In this document: piece after piece, positions 15,715 to 25,982 of the stretch
Layout: every line of letters begins with the position of its first letter
Numbering within the stretch: position 1 is the stretch's first letter
Assembly: GCF_900538275.1 (NCBI RefSeq)
Contig: NZ_LR130778.1
Span: 2,042,001 to 2,106,000, forward strand
DNA length: 64,000 bases
Reading direction: 5' to 3'
Source: Petrocella atlantisensis
Lineage (GTDB): Bacteria; Bacillota; Clostridia; Lachnospirales; Vallitaleaceae
The notes under the pieces: model-generated
Database searches by the model: none
What the model was told of the DNA's origin: nothing
What the model saw: the letters and a program-made list of their open reading frames with translations, nothing else
Program-made: the position numbers and the translations under genes

Positions 15715-17874
15715 ATGAATAATAAACAGGTTATAAAAATTGCTGAAAAATATCTGAATCCTTGGACCCTTAGATTTGAAGGTATTTACGAGAATCTTGA
15801 AGATAAATTCATAGAAGACTACAATAGGTCCAAGGTCAAGCATCAAAGAAACACGATTATATTTGGTCTTGTGGCCATTTTATTGTTTGCTTTTGTAGAT
15901 TTATTGCTTTTCCCGGAAGGCATTATGGTCTCCTTATTTATTCGTTTTATTCTTTTTATGCCTGTAGCCATCTTCTTTTTGTATTTAAGCAATAAAGAAG
16001 ACTTTTATAAAAAAGGCCAAATCATCATCGCGATATATGCCCTATATGCAACGATACTCTTATTGGCAATTTTCTACATCAGTGCCGGTTATGATGTGTA
16101 TTCTTATCGCTACGCAGTACTGCTTATGCTCATTTATTTATATTTGTTCAGTACACTTAGGTTTAAACATGTTTTATTAACAAGTCTCATTATTCTAGCC
16201 ATGTATAATCTGTTCTATTCTGTAACAGATGTCATACCTACAGAACTTCATATGGATGCTACCATCATGTATATCTTTATTATTATAACAGGTAGCTTAT
16301 CAGCTTATTATTCTGAAGTGGCTCAGCGTCAAAGCTTTTATCAAAGCATTCAGCAATCAGAGGAAAAAGCAAAGATTGAACTTGTAAATAATAATCTTGA
16401 GAAAAAAGTCATGGAAAGAACCTTAGAGCTGAGCATTACCAATGAGAATCTTCAGATTAGTGAAAAGGCATTTAGAAGTTTATATGAAGAAGCAGGGGAT
16501 GCCATACTCATTATTGAAGATGGGATTATGACAGATTATAATCAAGCATTTGAAACCATGTTCAAAGTAGAACATGGCTTTGATTTTATGGGAAAAGACA
16601 TCGACCTATTGGTTAAAGATTTTGAGGAGGAAGCAAAGCGGGCATTAGAAAAATTTATGGAGACCTCCAATGAAGACAATTCTCTTAGCCTAAAAGGTAA
16701 GCTATTTAAACGAAATCACCAACCAGTCATGTTACATATTATGTTTACACGTATCAATCTAATAGAACAAGAAATCATCCACGCCTTAGTGCGTGATATT
16801 ACAAAAGAACATGAAATGATAAATAATCTAGAATACTTAAGTTACCATGACCAACTCACAGGACTATATAACAGGCTCTACTTTAATCAGGTATTAAATG
16901 GCCTAAGAACTCAAGAAAATATGCCGATGATGGTTGTTATGGCCGATGTTAATGGACTCAAGCTTATTAATGACACCTTTGGTTATGAAGTCGGTGATGA
17001 GTATCTAATAAAAGTTGCAAGAATACTAAGGTTCGCATGTCGCAAAGAAGACATTATAGCTAGATTAAGCGGCGACGAATTCGCCATCATATGTCCCAAG
17101 ACAGAGATACTGCTGGTCGGTGATCTCATATTGCAGATCAAAAAACAAGCCCGTATACAGAACATCAAAGGCATTCAACTCTCTATATCTCTTGGGTATG
17201 CCATGATGAACAAGCCGGAGGATTCTTTGGATGAAGTGTTAAAGCTTGCTGAAGACCATATGCAGGAAAGAAAAGTTTTTGAAAGCCCAACCATGCGAAG
17301 AAAAACCATAGATGTAGTGATTAAAACCTTGCATGAAAAAAATGCTAGAGAAGAACTACACTCAAGACGTGTTTCAGAACTATCTAAGATACTTGGAAAA
17401 GCCATACACCTATCAGAAGAAAAAATCAAAGAAATCGAGATGGTAGGCTTACTCCATGATATCGGTAAAATTGGTGTGGATGAGAATATATTAAACAAGA
17501 CAGGCAGGTTAACAGAAGAAGAGTATGAAGCGGTAAAACAACATCCTGAGATTGGCTTTAGAATCCTAAATACATCGAACGAGATGCTACGTCTATCAAA
17601 TTATGTGCTATATCATCATGAGAGATGGGATGGAAAAGGTTATCCTACAGGGATTAAAGGTGACAACATACCCCTTCAATCCAGAATTATAGCAATTGTA
17701 GATACTTTTGATGCCATCACAAGTGAGAGGCCATACCGACCGGCTAGAAGTATTGAAGTGGCGCTTAAAGAACTGCAAGAAAATGCAGGCACACAATTTG
17801 ATCCGTATCTTGTGACGGCTTTTGTAAAGGCTCTAAAGCATGAAAACTTGATATCTCAATCACAATTGGATTAA
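15715..17874 (+). CDS. Membrane GGDEF-HD-GYP protein with PAS domain
   Basis: This 719-aa protein has an N-terminal six-helix membrane sensor (about residues 45-200), a short coiled coil (about 210-245), a PAS-like domain (about 255-365), a GGDEF domain from 'YHDQLTGLYNR' (about 376) and an HD-GYP domain with 'LHDIGK' (about 579) and 'HHERWDGKGYP' (about 632). The GGDEF signature reads SGDEF near residue 451, a variant that can still be active. HD-GYP domains hydrolyse c-di-GMP, so the protein may both make and break it, or use the GGDEF domain as a sensor. The ATG at 15715 follows GGAGG; the ATG at 15700 was rejected. Three more c-di-GMP proteins lie within the next 14 kb. Confidence 0.88.
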   Translation: MNNKQVIKIAEKYLNPWTLRFEGIYENLEDKFIEDYNRSKVKHQRNTIIFGLVAILLFAFVDLLLFPEGIMVSLFIRFILFMPVAIFFLYLSNKEDFYKKGQIIIAIYALYATILLLAIFYISAGYDVYSYRYAVLLMLIYLYLFSTLRFKHVLLTSLIILAMYNLFYSVTDVIPTELHMDATIMYIFIIITGSLSAYYSEVAQRQSFYQSIQQSEEKAKIELVNNNLEKKVMERTLELSITNENLQISEKAFRSLYEEAGDAILIIEDGIMTDYNQAFETMFKVEHGFDFMGKDIDLLVKDFEEEAKRALEKFMETSNEDNSLSLKGKLFKRNHQPVMLHIMFTRINLIEQEIIHALVRDITKEHEMINNLEYLSYHDQLTGLYNRLYFNQVLNGLRTQENMPMMVVMADVNGLKLINDTFGYEVGDEYLIKVARILRFACRKEDIIARLSGDEFAIICPKTEILLVGDLILQIKKQARIQNIKGIQLSISLGYAMMNKPEDSLDEVLKLAEDHMQERKVFESPTMRRKTIDVVIKTLHEKNAREELHSRRVSELSKILGKAIHLSEEKIKEIEMVGLLHDIGKIGVDENILNKTGRLTEEEYEAVKQHPEIGFRILNTSNEMLRLSNYVLYHHERWDGKGYPTGIKGDNIPLQSRIIAIVDTFDAITSERPYRPARSIEVALKELQENAGTQFDPYLVTAFVKALKHENLISQSQLD

Positions 17875-17907
17875 ATGTAAAAAAGAATGAAAATGAATGG
17901 AGAAAAT

Positions 17908-18717
17908 ATGAAAAAAGCAATGTTAAATAGAAAATCAGAACGTACTTATAATGGTATTCCCTTGTCGGAGGAGCATGAAAAGAAACTCATGGCTTATTTG
18001 GATGACGAAAAAAACAGAATCGGCATCAATGGTCATACGATAGCAATTTACTATCAGAAAGTGGTTACTCAAAAAAGTGAAAAAATCGGAACATACGGCA
18101 TTATAAAAAAAGCACCTGCATATTTAATCACAGTATGCAAAAACAATTCAGAAGCTATGCTAGACTGTGGCTATGTATTTGAAAAACTTGTTCTCTATCT
18201 TGAGTCTATTGGTATTGCTACTTGTTGGCTTGGCGGCACTTTTAACCGGAACAAGATTAACTTAGTAGAATCACCAGCACAAGATGAAATCATACCAATT
18301 ATATCTCCGGTCGGCTATAGTGCTCGTAAAAAAGCAATGATGGATCATCTATTTAGAAAAATGGCCCATTCAGATAGTCGAAAAGATTTTGATTTCCTTT
18401 TTTATGACCATGAGAAGACAGTAATAGAAGACATTAATCTTAAAAAGCAGTTGGCATATGTTCGTGTTGCACCAAGTGCTTCTAACCAGCAACCTTGGCG
18501 GGTCCTTATAGATTCAGCGAAAAATGCTCATTTTTATATTCACAGAACGCCAGGGTATGGTGATAAACTGGGATATGACATACAGATGATTGATATGGGC
18601 ATCGCCCTATGCCACTATGAATTGGCAACAGGGCGTAAGCACTATTTTGTAAAAACAGAGCAGTTTACCACTGAAAAGGAACACTGGAACTATGTTATCA
18701 GTGTAGGTTTAAGATGA
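17908..18717 (+). CDS. Nitroreductase-like protein (TM1586 type)
   Basis: This 269-aa protein looks like the TM1586 group of nitroreductase-fold proteins: an opening 'AMLNRKSERTYNGIPLS', 'GIATCWLGGTFNR' near residue 100 and 'RVAPSASNQQPWRVLID' near residue 190, the second being the FMN-binding 'SxxNxQPW' block. It probably binds FMN and reduces a nitro, quinone or flavin-like substrate, but no substrate can be named. Start: the ATG at 17908 follows TGGAG; an ATG at 17887 (seven residues longer) is possible. It follows the GGDEF/HD-GYP gene by 33 bp and may be co-transcribed. Confidence 0.75.
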   Translation: MKKAMLNRKSERTYNGIPLSEEHEKKLMAYLDDEKNRIGINGHTIAIYYQKVVTQKSEKIGTYGIIKKAPAYLITVCKNNSEAMLDCGYVFEKLVLYLESIGIATCWLGGTFNRNKINLVESPAQDEIIPIISPVGYSARKKAMMDHLFRKMAHSDSRKDFDFLFYDHEKTVIEDINLKKQLAYVRVAPSASNQQPWRVLIDSAKNAHFYIHRTPGYGDKLGYDIQMIDMGIALCHYELATGRKHYFVKTEQFTTEKEHWNYVISVGLR

Positions 18718-18828
18718 ATAAAGGAAATAGAAGAAAAAAATTGCTAAAACTAAGAATATATAGTAACATAAAGGCATAGAAATGTCCTGAATGTACGACA
18801 AGTGGGGCTAGAATAATAAGGTGGCCAT

Positions 18829-21507
18829 ATGGTTAAGAAACTATCCATTAGAAACAAACTCATCCTAAGCATCTTTCTGGGTTGTCTAATACCCTATTTT
18901 TTTGGTGGCCTATATATCAAAAGTCAAGCAGAAGAATGGCTATATAATAGAAATCTTGAGAGCACCAATATATTACTTCAACAAACAGCAGATTTTGTAG
19001 ACGAGACCATTTTGATTAACATAGAGAGCCTGGTAAATATGATAGCACAAGACGAGCGTATTATGCTTGCTGGCGACCATCTGAATAATTATGTAGATTA
19101 TAATGAAGAAACCTTTAAACGTCGTTCTACTATTGAAGAAAGAAGGATAGCATCTCTCTTTGAAAGCCTGAAAGAATCTCATGATATACTAGGCTTGATA
19201 GCTTTTGCTACTGAGTCGGGTGGCTATGTAGAATATCCGGAATTCAACCCCAATGCACCCTATGATCCAAGACTTAGACCTTGGTATATGAATGTTATCG
19301 GAAAAGAAGGTGTGATTGTATCAGAACCATATCGGACCACTGTAACCGACGAATTGGTTATAAGCATTGCCAAAAATGTGAAGTCCGGTCATAAGGATGT
19401 TGGTGTCCTAAGTCTGGTCATTCGCTTAGATGATTTGGTGACTCGAATCAATAATCTAAATTATGGTGAGACAGGTAATATCAAAGTTCTTAGCCCGAGT
19501 AATAGATTTATCAACAGCCCGAATCATGAAGCATGGGTATTGTCTTCAGTAGAAGAACTGGAACTAGGTGTCTTTAACAATTTGGATGCCTTTGATGGAC
19601 GTTCTTTTGAAGGACAATTGGAAGGCGAGGATAAAGTATTTAATGTTCATATATCCCCTTATAGCGGGTGGAAATATATCGCTACAATCGATAAAAGTGA
19701 AGTCATGGCGCAGTCCAAAGTGCTAACGGATGCGTTAATTTTAATCTACTTTTTTACTTTACTGATTATTTTGTTGTTTGTATTCCTCATATCCAATTAC
19801 ATTACAAGACCGATTCTTAAGATTGCCGGGGTTATTAACAGAATGGCAAGCTTCAAGTTCGACTATTTTGAAGAAGACAAAGACCTCATATCAATAAGTC
19901 ATAAAAAAGATGAGGTAGGTGCCATTACCTCAGCCCTTCATGGTATGCAGACCAATTTCCTAGAGCTTTCAAACAATATCAATGTCATGGATCAGGAAAT
20001 CAAGAACATCGATATTGGAGACAAGTCCAGATACACAATAAGTTTATCCGAGGACAACCCATTTTTGAGTATCAGTCAATCGATAAACGCCTTATTAGAG
20101 AAAGTCTATAGTTATATTGAACAAATCAAAGCATCCCAATTGGAAATTAGTGATAAAAACGAGTTACTAACAGCTTCAGAAGAAGAATTAAAGGCACAAG
20201 TAGCAGAAATAGAATCTCAAAAAGCCTATATTCACTTTTTAGCTGACCATGATCCGCTAACAGAGTTACCGAACCGCCGTAGTTTCTACAAAAAGTTGAA
20301 TCAGGTTTTAGAAGCCGATGAAAAAGGCGCTGTCATGCTATTAGATCTAGACAACTTTAAAGGCATCAATGATACCTTAGGTCATCTTTTTGGTGATCAG
20401 GTGCTGATGCATATATCCAGACAACTGGAGTCTCTGGCAAGTGACCGTATATTTGTTTCTAGATTTGGCGGTGACGAGTTTTTACTACTTTATATGTGGC
20501 GTGAGGGTGAAAACGAATTGCTAGAATTCATCCATGAACTCAACGAATTGCTCAGTAGAAAGCTGTACATAGACAATAATGAAGTGAACATCGAATTTAG
20601 TATGGGTGTATCTTTATTTCCAAATGATAGTGGGGATATTAATCAGCTCATCATGAACGCAGACCTTGCCTTATACACCATTAAAAATAGTGGTAAAAAC
20701 AATTATGCCTTCTTTAGTGTTGGTATGGCAGAACATCAGATTAATAAATCTAAAACAGAAGCAATTCTAAGAGAAGCTATTGATACAGATGGCTTCAAGA
20801 TGGTCTATCAACCTCAAGTGGAGCTTTCCACAGGAAGAGTGGCCGGATTTGAGGCACTGATTAGATTAAAAAATAATAAGTTGTCGCCGGGAGAATTTAT
20901 TCCTGTTGCAGAAGAAAACGGTATGATTATAGCCATAGGTCGTATTGTGACGAAGCTCGTAGTGGAACAAATTAGAAACTGGCAGGAAAAAGGTTACGAC
21001 ATCAAGTCGGTGGCTATTAATTACTCAGCCGTGCAGATGTACGATTATGGTTATAAAGCATATTTAATGAACTTACTAAGAGAAAATGCCGTAAGCCCGA
21101 GTCATATACTCATAGAAATAACAGAGAATATTTTCTTAGAGAACAAAGAGTCGACTATTAATTTCCTTAAAGAACTTCGGTCTCATGGGATTAAGATTGC
21201 CATCGATGATTTCGGTACGGGCTATTCCTCCTTAAGTTATCTGACATTCTTACCTATTGATACCATTAAGTTGGACCGCTCTCTGAGCATGGAGTTTTTG
21301 GACTTGGATAACATTTCTGTTATGGACAGCCTAATCGCTTTAGCCCATAGTTTGAATCTTCTGGTCATTGCAGAAGGCATCGAAGAACAGAAGCAGGTTA
21401 AACGCCTTAAATATGGTCAGTGTGATGCCATCCAAGGTTACTATTTTAGTAAGCCATTGGAAGTGGAAGAGCTGGAATTGGATTTTGACAAAAAATACGA
21501 AGTATAA
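18829..21507 (+). CDS. Cache-HAMP-GGDEF-EAL protein
   Basis: This 892-aa membrane receptor has helix 1 (about residues 11-28), a double-Cache extracellular domain (about 30-295; 'PRLRPWYMNVIGKEG' is the ligand-pocket block), helix 2 (about 300-322), a HAMP domain, a coiled coil, a GGDEF domain with intact 'RFGGDEF' (about 544-550) and an EAL domain with 'GFEALIR' (about 668), 'IEITEN', 'IDDFGTGYSSL' and 'AEGIEE'. All catalytic blocks of both domains look intact, so it can probably both synthesise and degrade c-di-GMP in response to an extracellular small molecule such as an amino or organic acid. Confidence 0.9.
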   Translation: MVKKLSIRNKLILSIFLGCLIPYFFGGLYIKSQAEEWLYNRNLESTNILLQQTADFVDETILINIESLVNMIAQDERIMLAGDHLNNYVDYNEETFKRRSTIEERRIASLFESLKESHDILGLIAFATESGGYVEYPEFNPNAPYDPRLRPWYMNVIGKEGVIVSEPYRTTVTDELVISIAKNVKSGHKDVGVLSLVIRLDDLVTRINNLNYGETGNIKVLSPSNRFINSPNHEAWVLSSVEELELGVFNNLDAFDGRSFEGQLEGEDKVFNVHISPYSGWKYIATIDKSEVMAQSKVLTDALILIYFFTLLIILLFVFLISNYITRPILKIAGVINRMASFKFDYFEEDKDLISISHKKDEVGAITSALHGMQTNFLELSNNINVMDQEIKNIDIGDKSRYTISLSEDNPFLSISQSINALLEKVYSYIEQIKASQLEISDKNELLTASEEELKAQVAEIESQKAYIHFLADHDPLTELPNRRSFYKKLNQVLEADEKGAVMLLDLDNFKGINDTLGHLFGDQVLMHISRQLESLASDRIFVSRFGGDEFLLLYMWREGENELLEFIHELNELLSRKLYIDNNEVNIEFSMGVSLFPNDSGDINQLIMNADLALYTIKNSGKNNYAFFSVGMAEHQINKSKTEAILREAIDTDGFKMVYQPQVELSTGRVAGFEALIRLKNNKLSPGEFIPVAEENGMIIAIGRIVTKLVVEQIRNWQEKGYDIKSVAINYSAVQMYDYGYKAYLMNLLRENAVSPSHILIEITENIFLENKESTINFLKELRSHGIKIAIDDFGTGYSSLSYLTFLPIDTIKLDRSLSMEFLDLDNISVMDSLIALAHSLNLLVIAEGIEEQKQVKRLKYGQCDAIQGYYFSKPLEVEELELDFDKKYEV

Positions 21508-21622
21508 AGAACCGATGCCCATAGTACTGCAAGTAAATGGGAACGGTTCTTTTTATAACCCGATAGAATGACCGGATGATATGAAAATCAAAAATATTTA
21601 GCCAAGTAAAGGAGTTGCTACA

Positions 21623-22771
21623 TTGAATAAAAAAGCATTCAATACACAATGCATACATGGTGACGAGAAGAAATATGACACAACAGGGGCAGTCAGTATG
21701 CCTATATACCAGTCGGCTACATTTGCCCATCCGAGTGTTGGTGAAAGTACTGGGTTTGACTACTCAAGATTACAGAATCCGACGAGAGAGCATTTAGAAA
21801 ACACCATAGCTCAGTTAGAAGCCGGTCATAAAGCACTGGCTTTTTCCACAGGCATGGCAGCAGTCACGACACTCATGACACTTTTTGAACCTGGTGATCA
21901 TATTATTGCATCGGATGACTTATATGGCGGTTCTCATAGATTGTTTCATCACATCAGTATGAGATACGGTATACGATTTAGCTTTACATCCATGGCAGAT
22001 CCTAAGGAAGTAGAAGCACTAATTGAAAAAGATACGAAAGGCATATTTATAGAAAGCCCTACGAATCCAATGATGCAAGTCACGGACCTTAGGCAGATGG
22101 CGCTACTTGGCAAAAGCCATAGTCTTCTGGTCATGGTAGACAATACTTTCTTGACACCCTATTATCAGAGACCATTGGCGCTTGGAGCGGATGTGGTTAT
22201 ACACAGCGGTACCAAATATCTTGGTGGTCACAATGATACCCTGGCAGGTTTGTTAGTGGTTAAGGACGTGGATCTTCATGAAAAACTAAGTTTTTACGCC
22301 AAAACCATAGGGGCTTGTTTATCACCATTTGACAGTTGGTTGATTATCAGAGGTATAAAAACCCTACCCATTCGTATGGATTATCAACAAAAGTCAGCCC
22401 TATTTCTAGCCAAATGGTTAAAAGAACAAAGACAAATCAAGCACGTTTATTATATCGGATTGGAAGATCACCCCGGTTATAACATATCCATAAGTCAAGC
22501 CAGTGGATTTGGTGGCATGATTTCCTTTGAAGTCACATCGGAAAGTCTGGCGAGGCAGATACTGGAAAAGGTAAAAGTCATTCAGTATGCAGAAAGCCTT
22601 GGTGGTGTTGAGACCTTAATCACTTACCCTATGTTGCAAACCCATGGTGATATACCAAAGCCTGAGAGAGAAGCCAAAGGCATCAATGAAAGACTATTAA
22701 GACTATCCATTGGTTTAGAGTCAGTAGAGGATTTGTTAAAGGATTTAGAACAAGCAATGGAGGATGGGTAA
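21623..22771 (+). CDS. Trans-sulfuration PLP enzyme (cystathionine gamma-synthase/lyase type)
   Basis: This 382-aa Cys/Met-metabolism enzyme has 'YSRLQNPTREHLE' (about 49-61), 'ALAFSTGMAA' (about 73-82) and the PLP lysine in 'IHSGTKYLGGHND' (about 193-205), followed by the C-terminal 'SLGGVETLITYP' block. It starts with TTG at 21623, 9 bp after AAAGGAG. The family interconverts cystathionine, homocysteine and cysteine; gamma-synthase, beta-lyase and gamma-lyase cannot be separated safely by eye. It overlaps the ribosome site of the next gene, a MalY/PatB enzyme, so the pair likely acts together in methionine or cysteine metabolism. Confidence 0.87.
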   Translation: MNKKAFNTQCIHGDEKKYDTTGAVSMPIYQSATFAHPSVGESTGFDYSRLQNPTREHLENTIAQLEAGHKALAFSTGMAAVTTLMTLFEPGDHIIASDDLYGGSHRLFHHISMRYGIRFSFTSMADPKEVEALIEKDTKGIFIESPTNPMMQVTDLRQMALLGKSHSLLVMVDNTFLTPYYQRPLALGADVVIHSGTKYLGGHNDTLAGLLVVKDVDLHEKLSFYAKTIGACLSPFDSWLIIRGIKTLPIRMDYQQKSALFLAKWLKEQRQIKHVYYIGLEDHPGYNISISQASGFGGMISFEVTSESLARQILEKVKVIQYAESLGGVETLITYPMLQTHGDIPKPEREAKGINERLLRLSIGLESVEDLLKDLEQAMEDG

Positions 22772-22772
22772 A

Positions 22773-23960
22773 ATGAAGTACAACTTTGATGAGATTATTG
22801 ATAGAAGCAATACAGATTCTTTGAAGTATGATTTTGCAGAAAAAAGAGGGATGCCTGAAGATTTGTTGCCGATGTGGGTTGCTGATATGGATTATAGAGC
22901 ACCCGAGCCGGTTATAGAAGCATTACAGAGTACTGTCAGTCATGGTATTTTTGGGTATTCTGAAAGCCGTGACGATTATTATCGGGTACTGGAAAAATGG
23001 TTTTTATCTCAGTTTAATTGGCAAATCAAGCCCAAATGGCTGGTAAAAACACCCGGTGTTGTTTTTGCAATCAGTCAAGCCATTCGTGCTTTTACAAAAG
23101 AAGGCGAAGGTGTACTGATTCAAGAACCGGTCTACTATCCTTTCCGCCAGACCATCGCGATCAATAAGCGTAAAGTTGTTGTGAATCAACTGGTCTATAA
23201 CCATGGTAAGTATGAGATTGATTTTGAAGACTTTGAGGCATGTATCCAAAGAGAACAGGTTAAGCTTTTTATACTTTGTAGCCCCCATAACCCAGTCGGT
23301 CGTGTTTGGACCAAGGAAGAACTTATTAGAATGGGAGACATCTGTTTGAAACATGATGTCCTGATTATCGCCGATGAGATTCACAGTGATTTTACCTTCA
23401 ATGGCATTACCCATCATGTTTTTGCAGACTTAAAGCCTGCCTATTTGGAACACACCATTACCTGCACAGCACCTTCTAAAACCTTTAATCTGGCAGGTTT
23501 ACAGATTTCTAATATATTCATTGCCAATCAGGATTATAAAAAACGTTTTAAAAAAGAGATGGAAAAAGGTGGCTATTCCCAACTGAATATTATGGGTATT
23601 GTGGCCTGTAGAGCCGCCTATAATCATGGTCAAGAATGGTTAAGTCAATTAAAGGTCTATCTTAATGCTAATTTAGAATATGTTAGAAGCTTTGTGAATA
23701 CTGAATTAGAAGGCGTTAAGTTGGTTGAACCTGAGGGGACCTACCTGATATGGTTAGATTTTTCGGAATATCTTCAAAAACAGGGCCTAACCGATCAACA
23801 GCTGAGTCAGCTCATTGTTCATGAAGGCAAGCTCTGGTTAGATGACGGTAATATATTTGGTCAAGGTGGACATGGTTTTCAGAGAATAAACATGGCGTGC
23901 CCAAGATCTATATTAGAAAAAGGCATGGAACAATTATCAGATGCTCTAAAATCAAAATAA
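22773..23960 (+). CDS. MalY/PatB family PLP aminotransferase/C-S lyase
   Basis: This 395-aa fold-type-I PLP enzyme starts 'MKYNFDEIIDRSNTDSLKYD' and has 'LPMWVADMDYRAPEPV' (about 31-46), the hallmark opening of MalY/PatB, then 'CSPHNPVGRVW' and 'IADEIHSDF', and the PLP lysine in 'APSKTFNLAGLQ' (about 231-242). These enzymes cleave cystathionine or cysteine conjugates. An ATG at 22764 overlaps the GGAGG site, so 22773 was chosen; that is one base after the stop of the upstream trans-sulfuration enzyme. Together they can convert homoserine esters and cysteine to homocysteine, or run in reverse for sulfur release. Confidence 0.88.
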   Translation: MKYNFDEIIDRSNTDSLKYDFAEKRGMPEDLLPMWVADMDYRAPEPVIEALQSTVSHGIFGYSESRDDYYRVLEKWFLSQFNWQIKPKWLVKTPGVVFAISQAIRAFTKEGEGVLIQEPVYYPFRQTIAINKRKVVVNQLVYNHGKYEIDFEDFEACIQREQVKLFILCSPHNPVGRVWTKEELIRMGDICLKHDVLIIADEIHSDFTFNGITHHVFADLKPAYLEHTITCTAPSKTFNLAGLQISNIFIANQDYKKRFKKEMEKGGYSQLNIMGIVACRAAYNHGQEWLSQLKVYLNANLEYVRSFVNTELEGVKLVEPEGTYLIWLDFSEYLQKQGLTDQQLSQLIVHEGKLWLDDGNIFGQGGHGFQRINMACPRSILEKGMEQLSDALKSK

Positions 23961-23987
23961 AGCCAACAACCATATAGAATATAAGAA

Positions 23988-24019
23988 ACGCGCCGTTAAG
24001 TTATAACGGCGCGTCTTTT
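23988..24019. terminator. GC-rich bidirectional terminator
   Basis: A perfect 11-bp stem, ACGCGCCGTTA and its complement, with a 5-nt loop. It is followed by CTTTTATATTTT on the + strand and preceded by A-rich sequence. It separates two convergent genes. Confidence 0.85.
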
Positions 24020-25094
24020 ATATTTTATAGTCATGGGTGTTGAACAATTTATTCATATGTAGAATTTTGTTTTTACCGGATTTTTTTGCCTTATAGAGTG
24101 CCACATCCACATCTCTTAGATGTTCATCAAGAGAGTCGTGTTCAAAAACACCATAACCACCGCTTAATGTAGCACCGGTTTTTTTAACCACCTCCAAAAG
24201 ATTAAACTGGCTAATGAAGTGATCAAGCCTTTGGGCTACAGTTTCTAGATCCAGATGGAGCATGATGATGAATTCATCTCCACCATATCTGGCGATATGG
24301 CCATCGTCTTTGAAATGCTTTTTGAGCAAATTACCGATTTCACGAAGGAGCCGATCACCCATTTGATGACCATAGAGATCATTCACATTTTTGAAGTTAT
24401 CTAAGTCCACCATCAAAGAGACAAAATGCTGATCAGTTTCAATAGAATGCCGGTATTTTTCAAAAATATAAGCTCGGTTATTAACTTGCGTTAATTCATC
24501 TTGATACGCCATACTCTCTAGCTTGGCATTTAAAGTATTTAACAAAATATTTTTCTCATAGAAGGTATTGGAAAACTGACGAAGCATAAGGAAAACAACC
24601 AATAGGCTCATGGGCACTTGAATAATACGATCATAGAAAGCCAAGTCAGGTGCATGGGCATGAAGAAAATCAGGGTAGAGGTATTCAACCGTAATGAAGC
24701 CACACATCATCGTCACCAACAGGAAGATAAAGAAGAGTCGCTGCCAACCGTTAAATAAGAAGCTGACAGCAACGGAACAAAGGAAGACATAAGCAATAAC
24801 ATTATTACTATGGGCACCGGAATTATACCAACCTATAGGTATTAAAAAAACAATAATGAAAAAAATACAAGCAAAACGTACCCATAAAGAATGATCTTTG
24901 TATTTATTGACCAACCAGGTGACAAAAACCATAGCAATCCATTTGTAGTTGGCATCAAAAGGGTACTGAATCACGAGATTCAAGATGATATTGGTCACTG
25001 AAACAATCAGAATGATGACAAGAATCTGATTAAACAGCTGATCTTGTATCGAGCGCTCTGTAGACTTAAGGTTCAGCAACTCTCTAATATTCAT
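24018..25094 (-). CDS. Membrane diguanylate cyclase
   Basis: This 358-aa protein has about six membrane helices (residues 25-190) followed by a GGDEF domain with 'YQDELTQVNNRAYIFEKY', 'MVDLDNFKNVNDLYGHQMGD' and an intact 'ARYGGDEF' (about 264-271). It should make c-di-GMP. There is no extra soluble sensor domain, so the membrane part is presumably the sensor. The stop overlaps the tail of the shared terminator. Confidence 0.88.
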   Translation of the reverse strand: MNIRELLNLKSTERSIQDQLFNQILVIILIVSVTNIILNLVIQYPFDANYKWIAMVFVTWLVNKYKDHSLWVRFACIFFIIVFLIPIGWYNSGAHSNNVIAYVFLCSVAVSFLFNGWQRLFFIFLLVTMMCGFITVEYLYPDFLHAHAPDLAFYDRIIQVPMSLLVVFLMLRQFSNTFYEKNILLNTLNAKLESMAYQDELTQVNNRAYIFEKYRHSIETDQHFVSLMVDLDNFKNVNDLYGHQMGDRLLREIGNLLKKHFKDDGHIARYGGDEFIIMLHLDLETVAQRLDHFISQFNLLEVVKKTGATLSGGYGVFEHDSLDEHLRDVDVALYKAKKSGKNKILHMNKLFNTHDYKI

Positions 25095-25202
25095 AATTTA
25101 CCTCAATTTTGCTTATATATTAATCGGTTCATGAGAAAGTATCTATAATTGAAAAGCTTTTATATATACACAATATTACTATTTTGAAAGAAATTTGTCA
25201 AT

Positions 25203-25270
25203 GTGACACACCATGCTATCACTTTCATTTTTATAAAAATCTGTTATAATTATAGGGTAAAGTGACACAC
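25203..25270 (+). promoter_or_regulatory. Promoter region with GTGACACAC direct repeats
   Basis: A -10 box TATAAT (25245-25250) precedes the HAD gene; the -35 is weak. Two exact 9-bp direct repeats, GTGACACAC (25203-25211 and 25262-25270), flank it with a 59-bp period. They may be a regulator's binding sites for the HAD gene or the divergent cyclase gene. Confidence 0.4.
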
Positions 25271-25293
25271 TCTCATTTGGACAGGAGCATACC

Positions 25294-25980
25294 ATGAAAT
25301 ATGAATTAATCCTAATGGATATTGATGATACATTAATTGATTTTGAAGGCAGCGAGCACGCAGCTTTAATGCAAGCCATGAAAAGCAATAACATACATTT
25401 TACTGAACAATATTTTGAAGTCTATAAATTGATTAATAGAGAACTATGGCAACTCTTTGAAAAAGGTGTTTATAAGAAAAATGAGATCTTAATACTCCGA
25501 TTTGACTTATTGTTTGCCCAGTTGGGTATTTTAGGTGACGCTGCTCAAGTCAACCATGATTATCTGATAGCCATGGGAGACCATGTAACCTTAGAGCCTG
25601 GGGCAGAAGCATTACTAGATCAGCTACAAGGTAGAGTAAGGTTAGCCATCGTCACCAACGGAACAAAGTTGGCCCAAGACATTAAACTTGTCCGGTCCGG
25701 ACTTACAAAATACTTTGAAGCCATTTTCATCTCAGATGTTGTAGGCGCCCATAAGCCAAATGAAGCTTTTTTTAGGTCAGTAGAAGATCAAATAGGACCA
25801 TTTGACAAGCAGCGTACCATGATTCTTGGTGATGGACTCTATTCGGATATATTAGGTGGATTGCGTTATGGTATTGCAACTTGCTGGTATAATAAAAATA
25901 ACATCGATATACCGGATGATATAGAACCGGATTATACAATCTATAACCTTCATGAGCTTTTGGCCATAATAGAAGCATAA
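25294..25980 (+). CDS. HAD hydrolase, YjjG/YfnB-like nucleotidase
   Basis: This 228-aa HAD subfamily IA phosphatase has motif I 'LMDIDDTLIDF' (DxDxT, about residues 8-18), motif II 'VTNGT' (about 116), the motif III lysine in 'GAHKPNEAFF' (about 151) and motif IV 'ILGDGLYSDILGG' (about 173-185). The 'DDTLIDF' opening and length fit the YjjG/YfnB group of pyrimidine nucleotidases that remove non-canonical nucleotides. The ribosome site is ACAGGAG. It is a single gene with its own promoter and terminator. Confidence 0.87.
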   Translation: MKYELILMDIDDTLIDFEGSEHAALMQAMKSNNIHFTEQYFEVYKLINRELWQLFEKGVYKKNEILILRFDLLFAQLGILGDAAQVNHDYLIAMGDHVTLEPGAEALLDQLQGRVRLAIVTNGTKLAQDIKLVRSGLTKYFEAIFISDVVGAHKPNEAFFRSVEDQIGPFDKQRTMILGDGLYSDILGGLRYGIATCWYNKNNIDIPDDIEPDYTIYNLHELLAIIEA

Positions 25981-25982
25981 TA

